From Dehalobacterium sp040766325 (GTDB taxonomy: Bacteria; Bacillota; Dehalobacteriia; Dehalobacteriales; Dehalobacteriaceae): a stretch of 64,000 nt of DNA. Below are positions 9,512 through 17,995 of the stretch, in pieces. The notes beneath the pieces are model-generated. The model was given only the letters and a program-made list of their open reading frames with translations, had not been told where the DNA came from and ran no database searches. Where the stretch lies: positions 1 through 64,000 of the forward strand of contig JAXGQR010000003.1 in NCBI GenBank assembly GCA_040766325.1, in the 5' to 3' direction. Position numbers and translations under genes: made by a program. How positions within the stretch are numbered: position 1 is the stretch's first letter; every line of letters begins with the position of its first letter.

Positions 9512-10731
9512 TTAGTCAAATATCTGAGAAGCCAATTTCTCTATATCCATGCTGTAATCCACATCTTTAAGTTTCTCTCCGTCGCACATCATAACGACAG
9601 AAGGTACTTGCGTTACATTAAATTTTTCAGCCAAAGTTTTTTTTGTAGAAACATCCACTTGCTACAACTTTTATACTCTTCACTGCGTTCTTTGATCACT
9701 TGCTCCAGCAATGTGGCAAACTCTAAACTTTTCTCTACAGTCGGATCCATGAAAAGTAATAAACTTTTCCTTTTACACTGGAGTACCTTGGTCTTAAATT
9801 CATTCATTTCTTCGATATAGCGCTCAGCGGCAACTGCAGCCGTTGCACCATCCCCAGCAGCAGTGGCAACCTGTCTCAAGTATTTAACAATGTTATCACC
9901 GGCAGCATAAACACCTCTAACATTTGTTTCCATCATATTATTTACTACGATATAGCCCTTTTCATTCATGTTCACACCGCTATCCTTCAAAAATCCGGTT
10001 GAAGGAATCATGCCTACGAACAAGAACACACCTTGGCACTCGAGGTTTGATAATTCCCCCGATTTTAGATTCTTAATCACAACCCCTTCCACATTTTCAT
10101 CACCTAGAATTTCTTCGATTGTGGAGTTCCAAATAAATTCCATCTTTTCATTTTCAAAAGCTCTTTCCGCGCTGGCTTTGTTGCAATCCAAAATTCCTTC
10201 ATCATGAAGAACGATAACAGTCACCTTGCGGGCAAACTTCGTAATAAACATCCCTTCTTCAATGGCCTGATCACCACTGCCCACCACAATTACATCTTCA
10301 CCCTCAAAAAATTCTGCATCACAAGTGGCACAATAGGCAACGCCCATACCCCGTAATCGTTTTTCACCAGGTACATTCAACAATCTAGGTTCACTACCAC
10401 AAGCCAGAATTACAGCCTGAGCAGAAAATTCTTGACCTTTTTTAGTTCTGATGATTTTTTCATCTTTTGAAAAATCGACTCCAACAACCTCGCCTTTTAA
10501 AAATTCCACTCCAAAAGACTCAGCATGATTTTTAAAATCTTTCATGAGATCCGGTCCATGAACTTTTTTATAACCGGGGTAATTTACCAATTCTTGAGTG
10601 GTATTCACCAGACCACCCACGGCACCTTTATTAATAACTAAAGTTTTTAGTTTTGCTCTACCTCCATAAATAGCTGCAGAAAGACCGGCGGGTCCACCAC
10701 CAATAATAATCAAATCATAGTTATTTTCCAT
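9512..10731 (-). CDS. trxB: Thioredoxin reductase with C-terminal thioredoxin-like domain (frameshifted)
   Basis: An FAD/NAD(P)H disulfide reductase. FAD-binding GGGPAGLSAAIYGG is near residue 11, the redox-active pair is in YCATCDAEF, the NAD(P)H site is VVGSGDQAIEEG, and GVYAAGDN is the second FAD motif. After about residue 315 the chain continues into a thioredoxin-like segment (KSLLLFMDPTVEKS) whose usual CxxC position is not cysteine. The frame breaks near 9660, but the next frame continues as VDVSTKKTLAEKFNVTQVPS to a stop at 9512. Adding one base gives 406 residues. The domain probably binds or relays electrons to a partner; that is inferred. The frameshift may be an indel error. Confidence 0.8.
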
Positions 10732-10933
10732 TTTTTCCTTTTTCCTTTCTTATTACATAGATTTCTAAGTTTCTTAAACAACTATAACGATCTTACTCAA
10801 AAAGACAGGATTTTTACTTTTATAAGACATTTTTCCTGCATCTTATATTAATTCATCTATCTTCTCGATTATATTATTAATATTATAATATAAACCGATG
10901 TTAAAAAATCAAGTCATTTGACTACAATTTATA

Positions 10934-11568
10934 TTAAATTTCTGCGTAGGATTTGATATAAAAGTCACAAACCTCTTGAATTTCGCCTTTGTCCTGTTCA
11001 TATTACTTGTCAGATACTCCTACGACACGAAAGCCTGCATTTTTAGCAGTTTTCATGCAAGTAAGACAGTCTTCAAAAACCACAGCTTCTTCTGGATGAC
11101 AACCTAACTTTTCTGCCGCAGCATAATAAATATGAGGGCTTTCTTTACTGTATCCCACATCCGAGCAAGTTAAAATAAAATCAAAATGATTCCTAATACC
11201 CAAACGTTCCAATACTTCACGTGTGGTGCTGTGCTCATTAGCGGTGGCAATCCCCATTTTAACCTTTTCTGATTTGAGTTTTTTTAAATAATCACTAACA
11301 GAAGGCTTTAAGTCGACTTCCTGTTGATACTTCTTCTCAGCTTCTTCATGTACGAATCGAACTATTTCCTGAACTGAGAGGGGAAGTGAAAAATTTTTTT
11401 TAGATATGCTGCCATTTGTTGAATGCTCATGGGCGTTAACGTCTCATGCAGATTCTCTGGAGGAGCAATTTCATAGTAGGCTAAAATATCATAACCAATT
11501 TTCGCCCATATTTCCATAGAATCGATAAGCGTCCCGTCCAAATCAAAAATGGCATATTTCATGTTCAT
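10934..11568 (-). pseudogene. HAD-superfamily phosphatase (beta-phosphoglucomutase-like), broken
   Basis: Motif I is intact (FDLDGTLIDS, nucleophile Asp), as are motif II (GIATANEHST), the motif III region and motif IV (VVFEDCLTCMKTAKNAG). Two lesions interrupt it: a frame change near 11390-11400 at an A/T homopolymer, and an in-frame TAA at 11003-11005, after which the same frame continues as YEQDKGEIQEVCDFYIKSY to a second stop at 10934. Repair of the first lesion gives about 211 residues, normal for this subfamily of sugar-phosphate phosphatases/mutases. Two independent lesions favour a real pseudogene. The substrate is unknown. Confidence 0.75.
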
Positions 11569-11752
11569 TCAGTAACAATCCTTTCAATATCATTATAAAT
11601 ATTTATTAATCCTCCTTACCTGCATTATAAGACACAAAAAGATATATTCCAATAGTAAAATTATATCAACTATATTTTAAGTTATTTACAAAAATTCTAT
11701 AAAAATTATTCTTTTGCTATTTCCTTTAGCAACTTACCAGTTCATAAAAACA

Positions 11753-11782
11753 TCAAAAAAGGAATCAAAATGATTCCCTTTT
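11753..11782 (-). terminator. Terminator downstream of fba
   Basis: A near-perfect hairpin AAAAAGGAATC / GATTCCCTTTTT with A/T runs on both sides lies 52 bases after the fba stop codon, so it can act on either strand. Confidence 0.8.
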
Positions 11783-11833
11783 TGGAGTGCCTTCCATGAC
11801 TGCTTTTACAGTTCTAAAGCGTATTCAACAACT

Positions 11834-12763
11834 TTATGCCTTACCGTTACATCCCAAAACATGGACAAGTTTATGCTTGACCAATTCCTTAATGGCTGCT
11901 CGAGCCGGAGATAAATACTTTCTGGGATCAAAGTGATCCGGATGCTCCGCAAAATGTTTTCTAATAGTAGCCGTCATAGCTAATCTTAGATCAGAATCAA
12001 TATTAATCTTGCATACAGCCATAGAAGCAGCTTTACGCAGCATGTCTTCCGGTACACCTTTAGCACCCGGCATACTTCCGCCATATTTATTAATCATTTC
12101 CACGTATTCCGGAATCACGGAGGAGGCCCCATGAAGCACGATAGGGAAACCCGGCAAACGTTTTTGAATGTCTTCTAAAATATCAAATCTTAATTTAGGT
12201 TCACCTTTAAATTTAAATGCACCGTGGCTGGTACCGATGGCTATGGCTAATGAGTCCACACCCGTTTTACTTACAAATTCTTCTACCTGATCCGGATCTG
12301 TGTAAGAAGAATCCTTCTCTGAAACGTTAATTGCATCCTCTACTCCAGCCAGTCTGCCCAGTTCTCCTTCCACTACGACACCCTTATCATGAGCATAATC
12401 TGTCACCTGTTTAGTAAGCTTAATGTTTTCTTCAAAGGGAAGATGCGAGCCATCAATCATCACAGAAGTGAATCCGCCATCAATACATGATTTACATAAT
12501 TCAAAGGAATCACCATGATCCAAATGGACACAGATTGGGAGATCTGTTTCAATCATGGCAGCTTCAATTAATTTCATCAGATAGGTATGATTGGCATATT
12601 TTCTGGCACCAGCAGAAACCTGAAGAATTAAAGGAGCCTGTTCTTCCTTAGCTGCTTCTGTAATCCCTTGAATTATTTCCATGTTGTTGACATTGAAGGC
12701 TCCAATAGCATAGCCTCCTTCATAGGCTTTTTTAAACATTTCCGTTGACGTTACTAATGGCAT
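11834..12763 (-). CDS. fba: Class II fructose-1,6-bisphosphate aldolase
   Basis: The 309-residue zinc aldolase interconverts fructose-1,6-bisphosphate with dihydroxyacetone phosphate and glyceraldehyde-3-phosphate in glycolysis and gluconeogenesis. Visible family motifs are the N-terminal AYEGGYAIGAFNVNN, the zinc site in CVHLDHGDS, SVMIDGSHLPFEEN, GELGRLAGVED and the phosphate-binding VLHGASS and INIDSDLR. The length is typical. It starts at ATG 12763 behind AAGGAGTGGGTAAAG. It is transcribed alone with its own terminator. With class III fbp 9 kb away, the organism can run the upper gluconeogenic path. Confidence 0.95.
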   Translation of the reverse strand: MPLVTSTEMFKKAYEGGYAIGAFNVNNMEIIQGITEAAKEEQAPLILQVSAGARKYANHTYLMKLIEAAMIETDLPICVHLDHGDSFELCKSCIDGGFTSVMIDGSHLPFEENIKLTKQVTDYAHDKGVVVEGELGRLAGVEDAINVSEKDSSYTDPDQVEEFVSKTGVDSLAIAIGTSHGAFKFKGEPKLRFDILEDIQKRLPGFPIVLHGASSVIPEYVEMINKYGGSMPGAKGVPEDMLRKAASMAVCKINIDSDLRLAMTATIRKHFAEHPDHFDPRKYLSPARAAIKELVKHKLVHVLGCNGKA

Positions 12764-13125
12764 CTTTACCCACTCCTTATTTAAATATTTTTATGTATCA
12801 TCTTGCTTTTAAATAATAAAGTCCAATTTTGAGAATCACGTGCTATTATAAATAAATCCATATCCTCATATATGTATGTAGGAAGACTTCCTAATATTCA
12901 TATAAAAAAATTATCGCCCTTATTACAAATAAATAATCAATGCATCATTATAAATAAGTACAATGTGTTATCATCCTACGTAATTATTATACTACATTTA
13001 AAGCTTATGTTACACAATTTAATGAAATTATATAAAAAAATAACACAGCAAAGTTTCACTGTGTCAGTAATTAGTGATCATTTGTTACAATCGGAACCAA
13101 AAAACTTCAGTTACCGATCAAACCA
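12764..13125. other. AT-rich gap, fba upstream region
   Basis: No credible gene. It holds the fba ribosome binding site next to 12764 and very AT-rich sequence that must carry the fba promoter. A 90-codon plus-strand frame here has low-complexity composition and no family resemblance. Confidence 0.5.
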
Positions 13126-13887
13126 TTACCCCATCAGGCTATAAAACAAATTTAATACGAGCAAACCTAAAACGCTTAGGAATACCGGTCGGATAACCCT
13201 AGAACCATTTTTTAAGGCTAGACCGGAACCAATAATGTTTCCCAAAATTCCAAAAAACGCACATGGAATTGCCAAGGCAAAATAAACATGACCATGGATC
13301 AAAAACGTAATTAATGCTCCAATGTTTGAGGCAAAATTCACCATTTTAGCATTGCCGGAAGCTGTTACCAGATCAAGACGTAATAAGAAGGAATATATAA
13401 AAATCAGAAAAGTGCCTGTTCCTGGTCCGATAAAACCATCATAAAACCCGATCCCCAAACCAATGATGGCTGAAAGTAGGTTTACTTTGCCCTTTCCTAT
13501 GCTGTCCGCTTCATTCTTAGTGCCAAATTCTTTGTTGCGGCTCATGAATACTGCTACAATAGGAATGATAATCAAAAGCAAGACTTTAAAGACATGGTCA
13601 TCCACATATAACACGGTTTTGGCCCCTGCCCCTGAACCAATCAATGCAAAGATAATAGAAATAAAAACTGATTTCAAATGAATCATATTTCTTTTCCAGA
13701 ATCTTATGGAAGATACCAATGTGCCAAATGTTGATGAAAATTTATTGCAACCTAAGGCCGTATGAACAGGAAGTCCGGAGGCAAGATACGCGGGTAGCGA
13801 GATCAGCCCACCACCCCCGGCAATGGAATCAATAAGACCGGATAGAAAAACAAAAAAGCAAACTATAAAGATAATTTCAGCTTCCAT
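13126..13887 (-). CDS. TSUP/TauE-SafE family membrane transporter
   Basis: 253 residues with about eight hydrophobic segments. The duplicated family motif is visible in both halves: GLIDSIAGGGGLISLPAYL near the N-terminus and GFYDGFIGPGTGTFLIF in the second. TSUP proteins export or import sulfur-containing anions such as sulfite, sulfoacetate or taurine products. A taurine:pyruvate-type aminotransferase lies elsewhere in the window, but not adjacent, so a link is speculative. The remnant of a YheO-type regulator follows upstream in the same orientation. Confidence 0.85.
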   Translation of the reverse strand: MEAEIIFIVCFFVFLSGLIDSIAGGGGLISLPAYLASGLPVHTALGCNKFSSTFGTLVSSIRFWKRNMIHLKSVFISIIFALIGSGAGAKTVLYVDDHVFKVLLLIIIPIVAVFMSRNKEFGTKNEADSIGKGKVNLLSAIIGLGIGFYDGFIGPGTGTFLIFIYSFLLRLDLVTASGNAKMVNFASNIGALITFLIHGHVYFALAIPCAFFGILGNIIGSGLALKNGSRVIRPVFLSVLGLLVLNLFYSLMG

Positions 13888-13942
13888 TGTAATCCGTTAA
13901 TCCTTCCGTCGGTTTTATCCGTACATAGCAGATGTCCTGTTA

Positions 13943-14135
13943 CTAAATCAACTTTTTGTTTATATTTGATCTTACTTCATCCAGGTAGTTATATATCGTA
14001 TAACGAGAAACATCTAAAATATTCGCCACATAATCAATGGCTCCTTTGACTAAAAAGACACCTTTATCATCAAAAAGTTTAGATCATTGTTTACGAGATT
14101 CATTAGCACGGAAGAAAATTTTATAACCCTCTCCT
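13943..14135 (-). pseudogene. YheO/DauR-type regulator, C-terminal HTH remnant
   Basis: Between the TSUP gene and the ABC operon the minus strand encodes FDDKGVFLVKGAIDYVANIL then DVSRYTIYNYLDEVR, the typical C-terminal helix-turn-helix of YheO-like regulators, ending at a TAG (13943-13945). An in-frame TGA at 14084-14086 interrupts it and the PAS-like N-terminal domain is missing. It is a leftover of a regulator, perhaps of the neighbouring transporters, without likely function. Confidence 0.6.
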
Positions 14136-14136
14136 C

Positions 14137-14874
14137 CTATTCAACCCGTTCACGTTTTAAAAATTCACGGGTACGTTCCTGGGTTGGATGATTGAAAATT
14201 TGATCTGGGGTGCCCTCTTCCGCGATCACTCCTTTGTCCATAAAGACAACCCGATCCGCAACTTCTTTGGCAAATCCCATTTCATGGGTCACGATTAACA
14301 TGGTAAGTCCTGTTTCAGCCAATTCTTTCATGACCTTCAATACCTCACCCACCATCTCCGGGTCCAGGGCCGAGGTGGGTTCATCAAACAACATCACATC
14401 CGGCTCCATAGAAAGCGCTCGGGCAATGGCAACTCTCTGCTTTTGGCCACCTGATAATTGTTTCGGTTTCGCATTGACAAACTGTTCCATCCCTACAACA
14501 CGTAAAAATTTCATTGCAACTTGCTCTGCTTCTTCTTTATCGCGCTTAAGCACTTTTTGTTGTCCTATCACACAGTTGTTTAAAACATTGTGATTGTTAA
14601 ATAAGTTAAACTGCTGAAAAACCATACCCAGCTTAGTTCGATAAGCGAAAACATCATGACCGTCATCTAAGATATTTTCTCCTTTATATATAATCTGACC
14701 ACCGCTTGGTTTTTCTAAAAGGTTAATGCAACGCAATAAGGTTGATTTTCCAGAACCGGAGGAGCCAATGATACAAACAACTTCTCCTTTCTTCACAGAA
14801 AAATCAATATCTTTAAGAACCTCATGAGAGCCGAAGAATTTGCTGAGATGTTGAATTTCAATAATTTTTTCCAT
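14137..14874 (-). CDS. glnQ: Polar amino acid ABC transporter ATPase
   Basis: This is the cytoplasmic ATPase of a GlnQ/HisP-type importer, 245 residues from ATG 14874, which has GGAGGGGAAG directly upstream. Walker A is GSSGSGKST, the Q-loop lies in GMVFQQFNLF, the signature is LSGGQKQR, Walker B is VMLFDEPTSALDPE, and the switch His lies in IVTHEMGFA. It is the last gene of the operon binding protein-permease-ATPase and starts 26 bases after the permease stop codon. The exact amino acid transported cannot be read from the sequence; glnQ is used as the family name. Confidence 0.9.
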   Translation of the reverse strand: MEKIIEIQHLSKFFGSHEVLKDIDFSVKKGEVVCIIGSSGSGKSTLLRCINLLEKPSGGQIIYKGENILDDGHDVFAYRTKLGMVFQQFNLFNNHNVLNNCVIGQQKVLKRDKEEAEQVAMKFLRVVGMEQFVNAKPKQLSGGQKQRVAIARALSMEPDVMLFDEPTSALDPEMVGEVLKVMKELAETGLTMLIVTHEMGFAKEVADRVVFMDKGVIAEEGTPDQIFNHPTQERTREFLKRERVE

Positions 14875-14900
14875 ATCTTCCCCTCCGTTCTCCACTATTA

Positions 14901-15677
14901 TTATCTATTAGGGTTCTGTTTTTTACGGGCCATATCTTCCGGAGTTTCTAACTGCATTTGATTACCTATCATTACGAAATTCTCCGGACCATCCAATTTT
15001 CTCTCAAAATAGCGTAAAATTCTTGTGACGGTAAATGTCATAATTAAATAAACGAAACTGGCAATCAAAAATGGTTCAAAAAACCTGAAGTTATTTCCGG
15101 CAATGGATTTTGTTTGATAGAATAATTCAGTGACAGATATGACAGTTAACACGGAGCTGTCTTTGATGTTTATTACAAACTCATTACCGGTGGCAGGTAA
15201 AATATTTCGAATTACCTGGGGCAGAATTATATTAAACATGGTTTGAGGGTGATTCATGCCGATGGCATGAGCAGCTTCAAATTGTCCCTTATCGATAGAG
15301 ATAATCCCTCCCCGGACAATTTCAGCCATATAGGCCCCGGTATTAATAGAAATAATAAAAATAGCGGCAAAAATTCGGTTCATATCAATGTTAAAGGCTT
15401 GAGCAGAACCATAAAAAATGACCATAGCTTGCACCATCATCGGTGTGCCTCGGAAAAATTCAATATATACAGATAGTACCCAATTAATCGCTTTCAGAAT
15501 AACTCTCTTTATTCCCCGTTCTGGAATAGGGGTAGTTCGAATCACCCCGATTAGCAACCCAATAATCGATCCAATAATTGTTCCAATAATGGCAATAAAT
15601 AAAGTCATGCCGGCACCGCGACCAAACATAGGCCAATAATCCCTAATTATCTCTATAAAAAAGTCTAGGCTCATCAT
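14901..15677 (-). CDS. Polar amino acid ABC transporter permease
   Basis: The HisM/GlnP-type membrane subunit has about five hydrophobic segments. The EAA loop that contacts the ATPase is visible (QFEAAHAIGMNHPQTMFNI), as is IEFFRGTPMMVQ, the family-typical stretch near the first permease loop. I choose the ATG at 15677 (with a second at 15674) because GGAGG precedes it; a longer start at 15698 overlaps that site. It lies between binding protein and ATPase genes. Confidence 0.9.
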   Translation of the reverse strand: MMSLDFFIEIIRDYWPMFGRGAGMTLFIAIIGTIIGSIIGLLIGVIRTTPIPERGIKRVILKAINWVLSVYIEFFRGTPMMVQAMVIFYGSAQAFNIDMNRIFAAIFIISINTGAYMAEIVRGGIISIDKGQFEAAHAIGMNHPQTMFNIILPQVIRNILPATGNEFVINIKDSSVLTVISVTELFYQTKSIAGNNFRFFEPFLIASFVYLIMTFTVTRILRYFERKLDGPENFVMIGNQMQLETPEDMARKKQNPNR

Positions 15678-15701
15678 GTTCCTCCATAAAACATGCATTG
15701 T

Positions 15702-15734
15702 AAAACCGGAGGCACCTTCATGCCCCCGGTTTAA
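15702..15734 (-). terminator. Intercistronic stem-loop after the binding protein gene
   Basis: Stem AAACCGGGGGCA/TGCCTCCGGTTT in the gap between the binding-protein and permease genes, followed by a short T-stretch. Such hairpins usually lower downstream expression and protect the 5' message, giving more binding protein than permease. Partial termination is inferred. Confidence 0.65.
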
Positions 15735-15739
15735 AATTA

Positions 15740-16594
15740 CTAATTAGCTGCAGGTTGATTCTGAATGGCTTTATCCATAATTTCTGTACGTTCTTCTTCA
15801 CTGATCTGGGCTAGTATTTCGTTGATAGGTTCTCTTAACTCACTGCCTTTTTTAAGACCGACAGCAATGGCTGTATCATCATCAGAGGTTTCAAATCCAT
15901 CCGTAAATTCAACAAAAGCAAAGTTATCGTTAGCAGAAGAAGCACTGACTCCTTCCGGTTTCTCTGAGACATAACCATCAATAATGCCTGATTCCAAAGC
16001 CACCCTCATGGCTGGGAAATTATCCATCGCTGCCTGTTTTTCCACTCCTTCAATTTGATCAATCACTGTATAATGGAAAGTATTTAATTGACCGGTAACC
16101 TTGGCCCCTTTAAAATCCTGGATAGAGGTCGCGTTTTCATAAACGCTGCCTTTTTTCACCACCATGATTAAATCCGATTTATAGTAATTGTCTGAGAAGT
16201 CAATGGCTTCGGCTCGTTTTGCTGTAGGTGACATCCCGGCAATAACGGCATCAATTTTGCCGGATGTTAAGGCCGGCAACAAACCGTCCCATTCTGTTTT
16301 GACGATGACCAATTCTTTGCCCAAACCTTCGGCTATTCTTTTGGCAATTTCCACATCGTACCCACCGGCAAATTCAGCATTGCCATCTATAGGGACTCCA
16401 CCATTGGAATCATCCAATTGGGTCCAGTTAAAGGGAGCATATCCGCATTCTAGACCAACCCTAAAAGTTCCTCCTGCTGCATCTTCCGGGTTTTGGTTTT
16501 CAGTATCTCCGGTAGCCTCATTAGATCCGCATCCTGTTACCATGATCATCACTGCCAGAGATGCGAGAAGAAATAATAATAGTTTTTTTCTCAT
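15740..16594 (-). CDS. Amino acid ABC transporter substrate-binding lipoprotein
   Basis: 284 residues beginning with a lipoprotein signal peptide (MRKKLLLFLLASLAVMIMV, lipobox VTGC, lipidated Cys22). The mature part has SBP family 3 features: FRVGLECGYAPFNW, the membrane-proximal GYDVEIAKRIAEGLG, and the ligand-contacting DAVIAGMSPTAKRAEAIDFS. It captures a polar or basic amino acid outside the cell and hands it to the permease encoded downstream. ATG 16594 has an AAGGAGAGA. It is preceded by a long leader with a terminator. Confidence 0.92.
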   Translation of the reverse strand: MRKKLLLFLLASLAVMIMVTGCGSNEATGDTENQNPEDAAGGTFRVGLECGYAPFNWTQLDDSNGGVPIDGNAEFAGGYDVEIAKRIAEGLGKELVIVKTEWDGLLPALTSGKIDAVIAGMSPTAKRAEAIDFSDNYYKSDLIMVVKKGSVYENATSIQDFKGAKVTGQLNTFHYTVIDQIEGVEKQAAMDNFPAMRVALESGIIDGYVSEKPEGVSASSANDNFAFVEFTDGFETSDDDTAIAVGLKKGSELREPINEILAQISEEERTEIMDKAIQNQPAAN

Positions 16595-16874
16595 GGCTCT
16601 AATCTCTCCTTTTTATTTTATAATAATAATACTAATTCTTTTTAATTATAATTAACTCTCTAATATAAGGTTCATTTCATCGGCCAATGATCAACCACAA
16701 AAAAAGACCTGAGATGAACTCAGGCCGCATTCAGTACTATACTTATGTATAGTTGCCCCTAATTCCTCTTCTTCCCAATGGGGTCGTATATATCGAAATA
16801 AAAACAAAAGATTACCCACTTCTATTTGCTATTCAAAGGAAGGTACAAACAAAACATAAGATTTGTTAATTACA
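16595..16874 (-). promoter_or_regulatory. Long leader of the ABC operon with internal terminator
   Basis: About 280 transcribed bases separate the proposed promoter from the binding-protein ATG. The leader has a CTATAC-ATAA-GTATAG hairpin (about 16738-16753), a CCCC/GGGG pairing region near 16756-16784, and then a terminator. This layout suggests attenuation or a riboswitch. I see no T-box GGUACCGCG, lysine-box or SAM-box signature, so no known class is assigned. Confidence 0.5.
16698..16725 (-). terminator. Terminator inside the ABC operon leader
   Basis: Stem CCTGAG-TTCAT-CTCAGG followed by TCTTTTTTT on the minus strand, about 100 bases upstream of the binding-protein start. It could also end transcripts from the EamA gene upstream. 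Confidence 0.8.
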
Positions 16875-16880
16875 TATTAA

Positions 16881-16909
16881 AGTTTACATCAATCTATTAT
16901 TTATGTCAA
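16881..16909 (-). promoter_or_regulatory. Putative sigma-A promoter of the ABC operon
   Basis: TTGACA (16904-16909), 17-base spacer, TAAACT (16881-16886) on the minus strand, just beyond the EamA stop codon. The -35 is consensus, the -10 matches at four of six positions. Confidence 0.55.
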
Positions 16910-16946
16910 CAATTGAGGTATACTAATCATCAAAGTATATTCTGGG

Positions 16947-17873
16947 CTAATGGCCAGATCCCAGAAGATGTTCTCTTTTGGCAGCAAATTTATTATTTAA
17001 TTGACGTAGTTGAGGTTCCAGTTCAATAATTAAAATCGCAAGAAAAATTAATCCACAGCCAACGTATCCCCGTAGTGTAGGCAACTCCCCCCATAAAATG
17101 ACAGAAAATATTAATGCAAAGGGGGCTTCCAAACCTAATAACAGTGCCGCATGAGTAGAGGAAGTGTGTTTTTGAGCGATATTTTGCACCAAAAATGCTA
17201 AACATGTGCTAAACAAAGCAGTAAACGCCACCGAACTCCAAACCGCTGCAGGAATCTGAAAAGTGAATGGTTCAAAGATGGCTGAATACACAAGACTAAG
17301 CATTCCCGTAACCAGAACTTGAACCACAGTCAGCACAAAAGGATTAAATTTTTTCGTATAGCTTTCAATGGCAATAATTTGCATCGCAAAAGCCAGTGCA
17401 GAAAAAAGAGTTAAAAGATCACCTTTGCCTAGTAAAAAAAGTTCAGTTGAGGAAATGGACAGAAGACCCAGTCCAGACAAAGCAATCACAGCTCCGGTAA
17501 TGGGAAGCCACCCCACAAATTTTCGCTGTACCACTGAGGCAAAAAAGGGTACAATAACAATATAAATACCAGTGATAAATCCTGATTTTCCCGGTGTGGT
17601 ATATTGAAGACCGATGGTTTGCGCATAAAAACCCAAAAAGAGAAATAAACCAATCACACAACCAGCGATTAATTCCTGCTTGTTTGTTTTTAATAAATGC
17701 TTATAAAACATTATCGCCAGAACGAGCGAAGCTATTATAAACCTTATGCCGATAAACTCCATAGAAGGGATGACTCCAATAGATACTTTGACAAAAACAA
17801 AAGAAACCCCCCAAATCATAGCTACCATGATCATGGAAAAATCAGCAATTAAAGACTTAACCGCAACCTTCAT
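16947..17873 (-). CDS. EamA/DMT-superfamily transporter
   Basis: The 308-residue permease has ten hydrophobic segments in two EamA repeats. The first repeat starts MVAMIWGVSFVFVK and contains GFYAQTIGLQYTTPGKSGFITG; the second contains FAMQIIAIESY and HAALLLGLEAPFALIFSV. The family exports amino acids and other small metabolites; the substrate is not evident. It ends close to the promoter of the ABC operon and starts 122 bases after the glcF stop codon in the direction of transcription, with a hairpin between. Confidence 0.85.
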   Translation of the reverse strand: MKVAVKSLIADFSMIMVAMIWGVSFVFVKVSIGVIPSMEFIGIRFIIASLVLAIMFYKHLLKTNKQELIAGCVIGLFLFLGFYAQTIGLQYTTPGKSGFITGIYIVIVPFFASVVQRKFVGWLPITGAVIALSGLGLLSISSTELFLLGKGDLLTLFSALAFAMQIIAIESYTKKFNPFVLTVVQVLVTGMLSLVYSAIFEPFTFQIPAAVWSSVAFTALFSTCLAFLVQNIAQKHTSSTHAALLLGLEAPFALIFSVILWGELPTLRGYVGCGLIFLAILIIELEPQLRQLNNKFAAKREHLLGSGH

Positions 17874-17930
17874 AAAATTTCCCTCTTTTCAAACTTATTA
17901 TTCAAACCCCTCTTAAATAAATTTAGCTTT

Positions 17931-17959
17931 CACCAAGTCTGTCATCGGTGAAAGCCTCA
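17931..17959 (-). terminator. Hairpin downstream of glcF
   Basis: Stem GCTTTCACC / GGTGAAAGC with an 11-base loop between glcF and the EamA gene. The trailing sequence is AT-rich but lacks a strong T-run, so it is a weak terminator or processing hairpin. Confidence 0.5.
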
Positions 17960-17995
17960 ATCCCCCAAACCTATTGGATATAATCTTTGATTATC

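Noticed and set aside
11003..11005. TAA in the HAD gene as the true end
   Set aside because: The same frame continues with family-like sequence (EVCDFYIKSYAE) to a second stop, so the first stop looks like a lesion.
12872..13144. Plus-strand 90-codon frame upstream of fba
   Set aside because: Low-complexity, AT-driven composition, no ribosome binding site and overlap with the end of the TSUP gene.
16595..16874. T-box or lysine riboswitch in the ABC leader
   Set aside because: No GGUACCGCG antiterminator or other class-defining sequence is visible.
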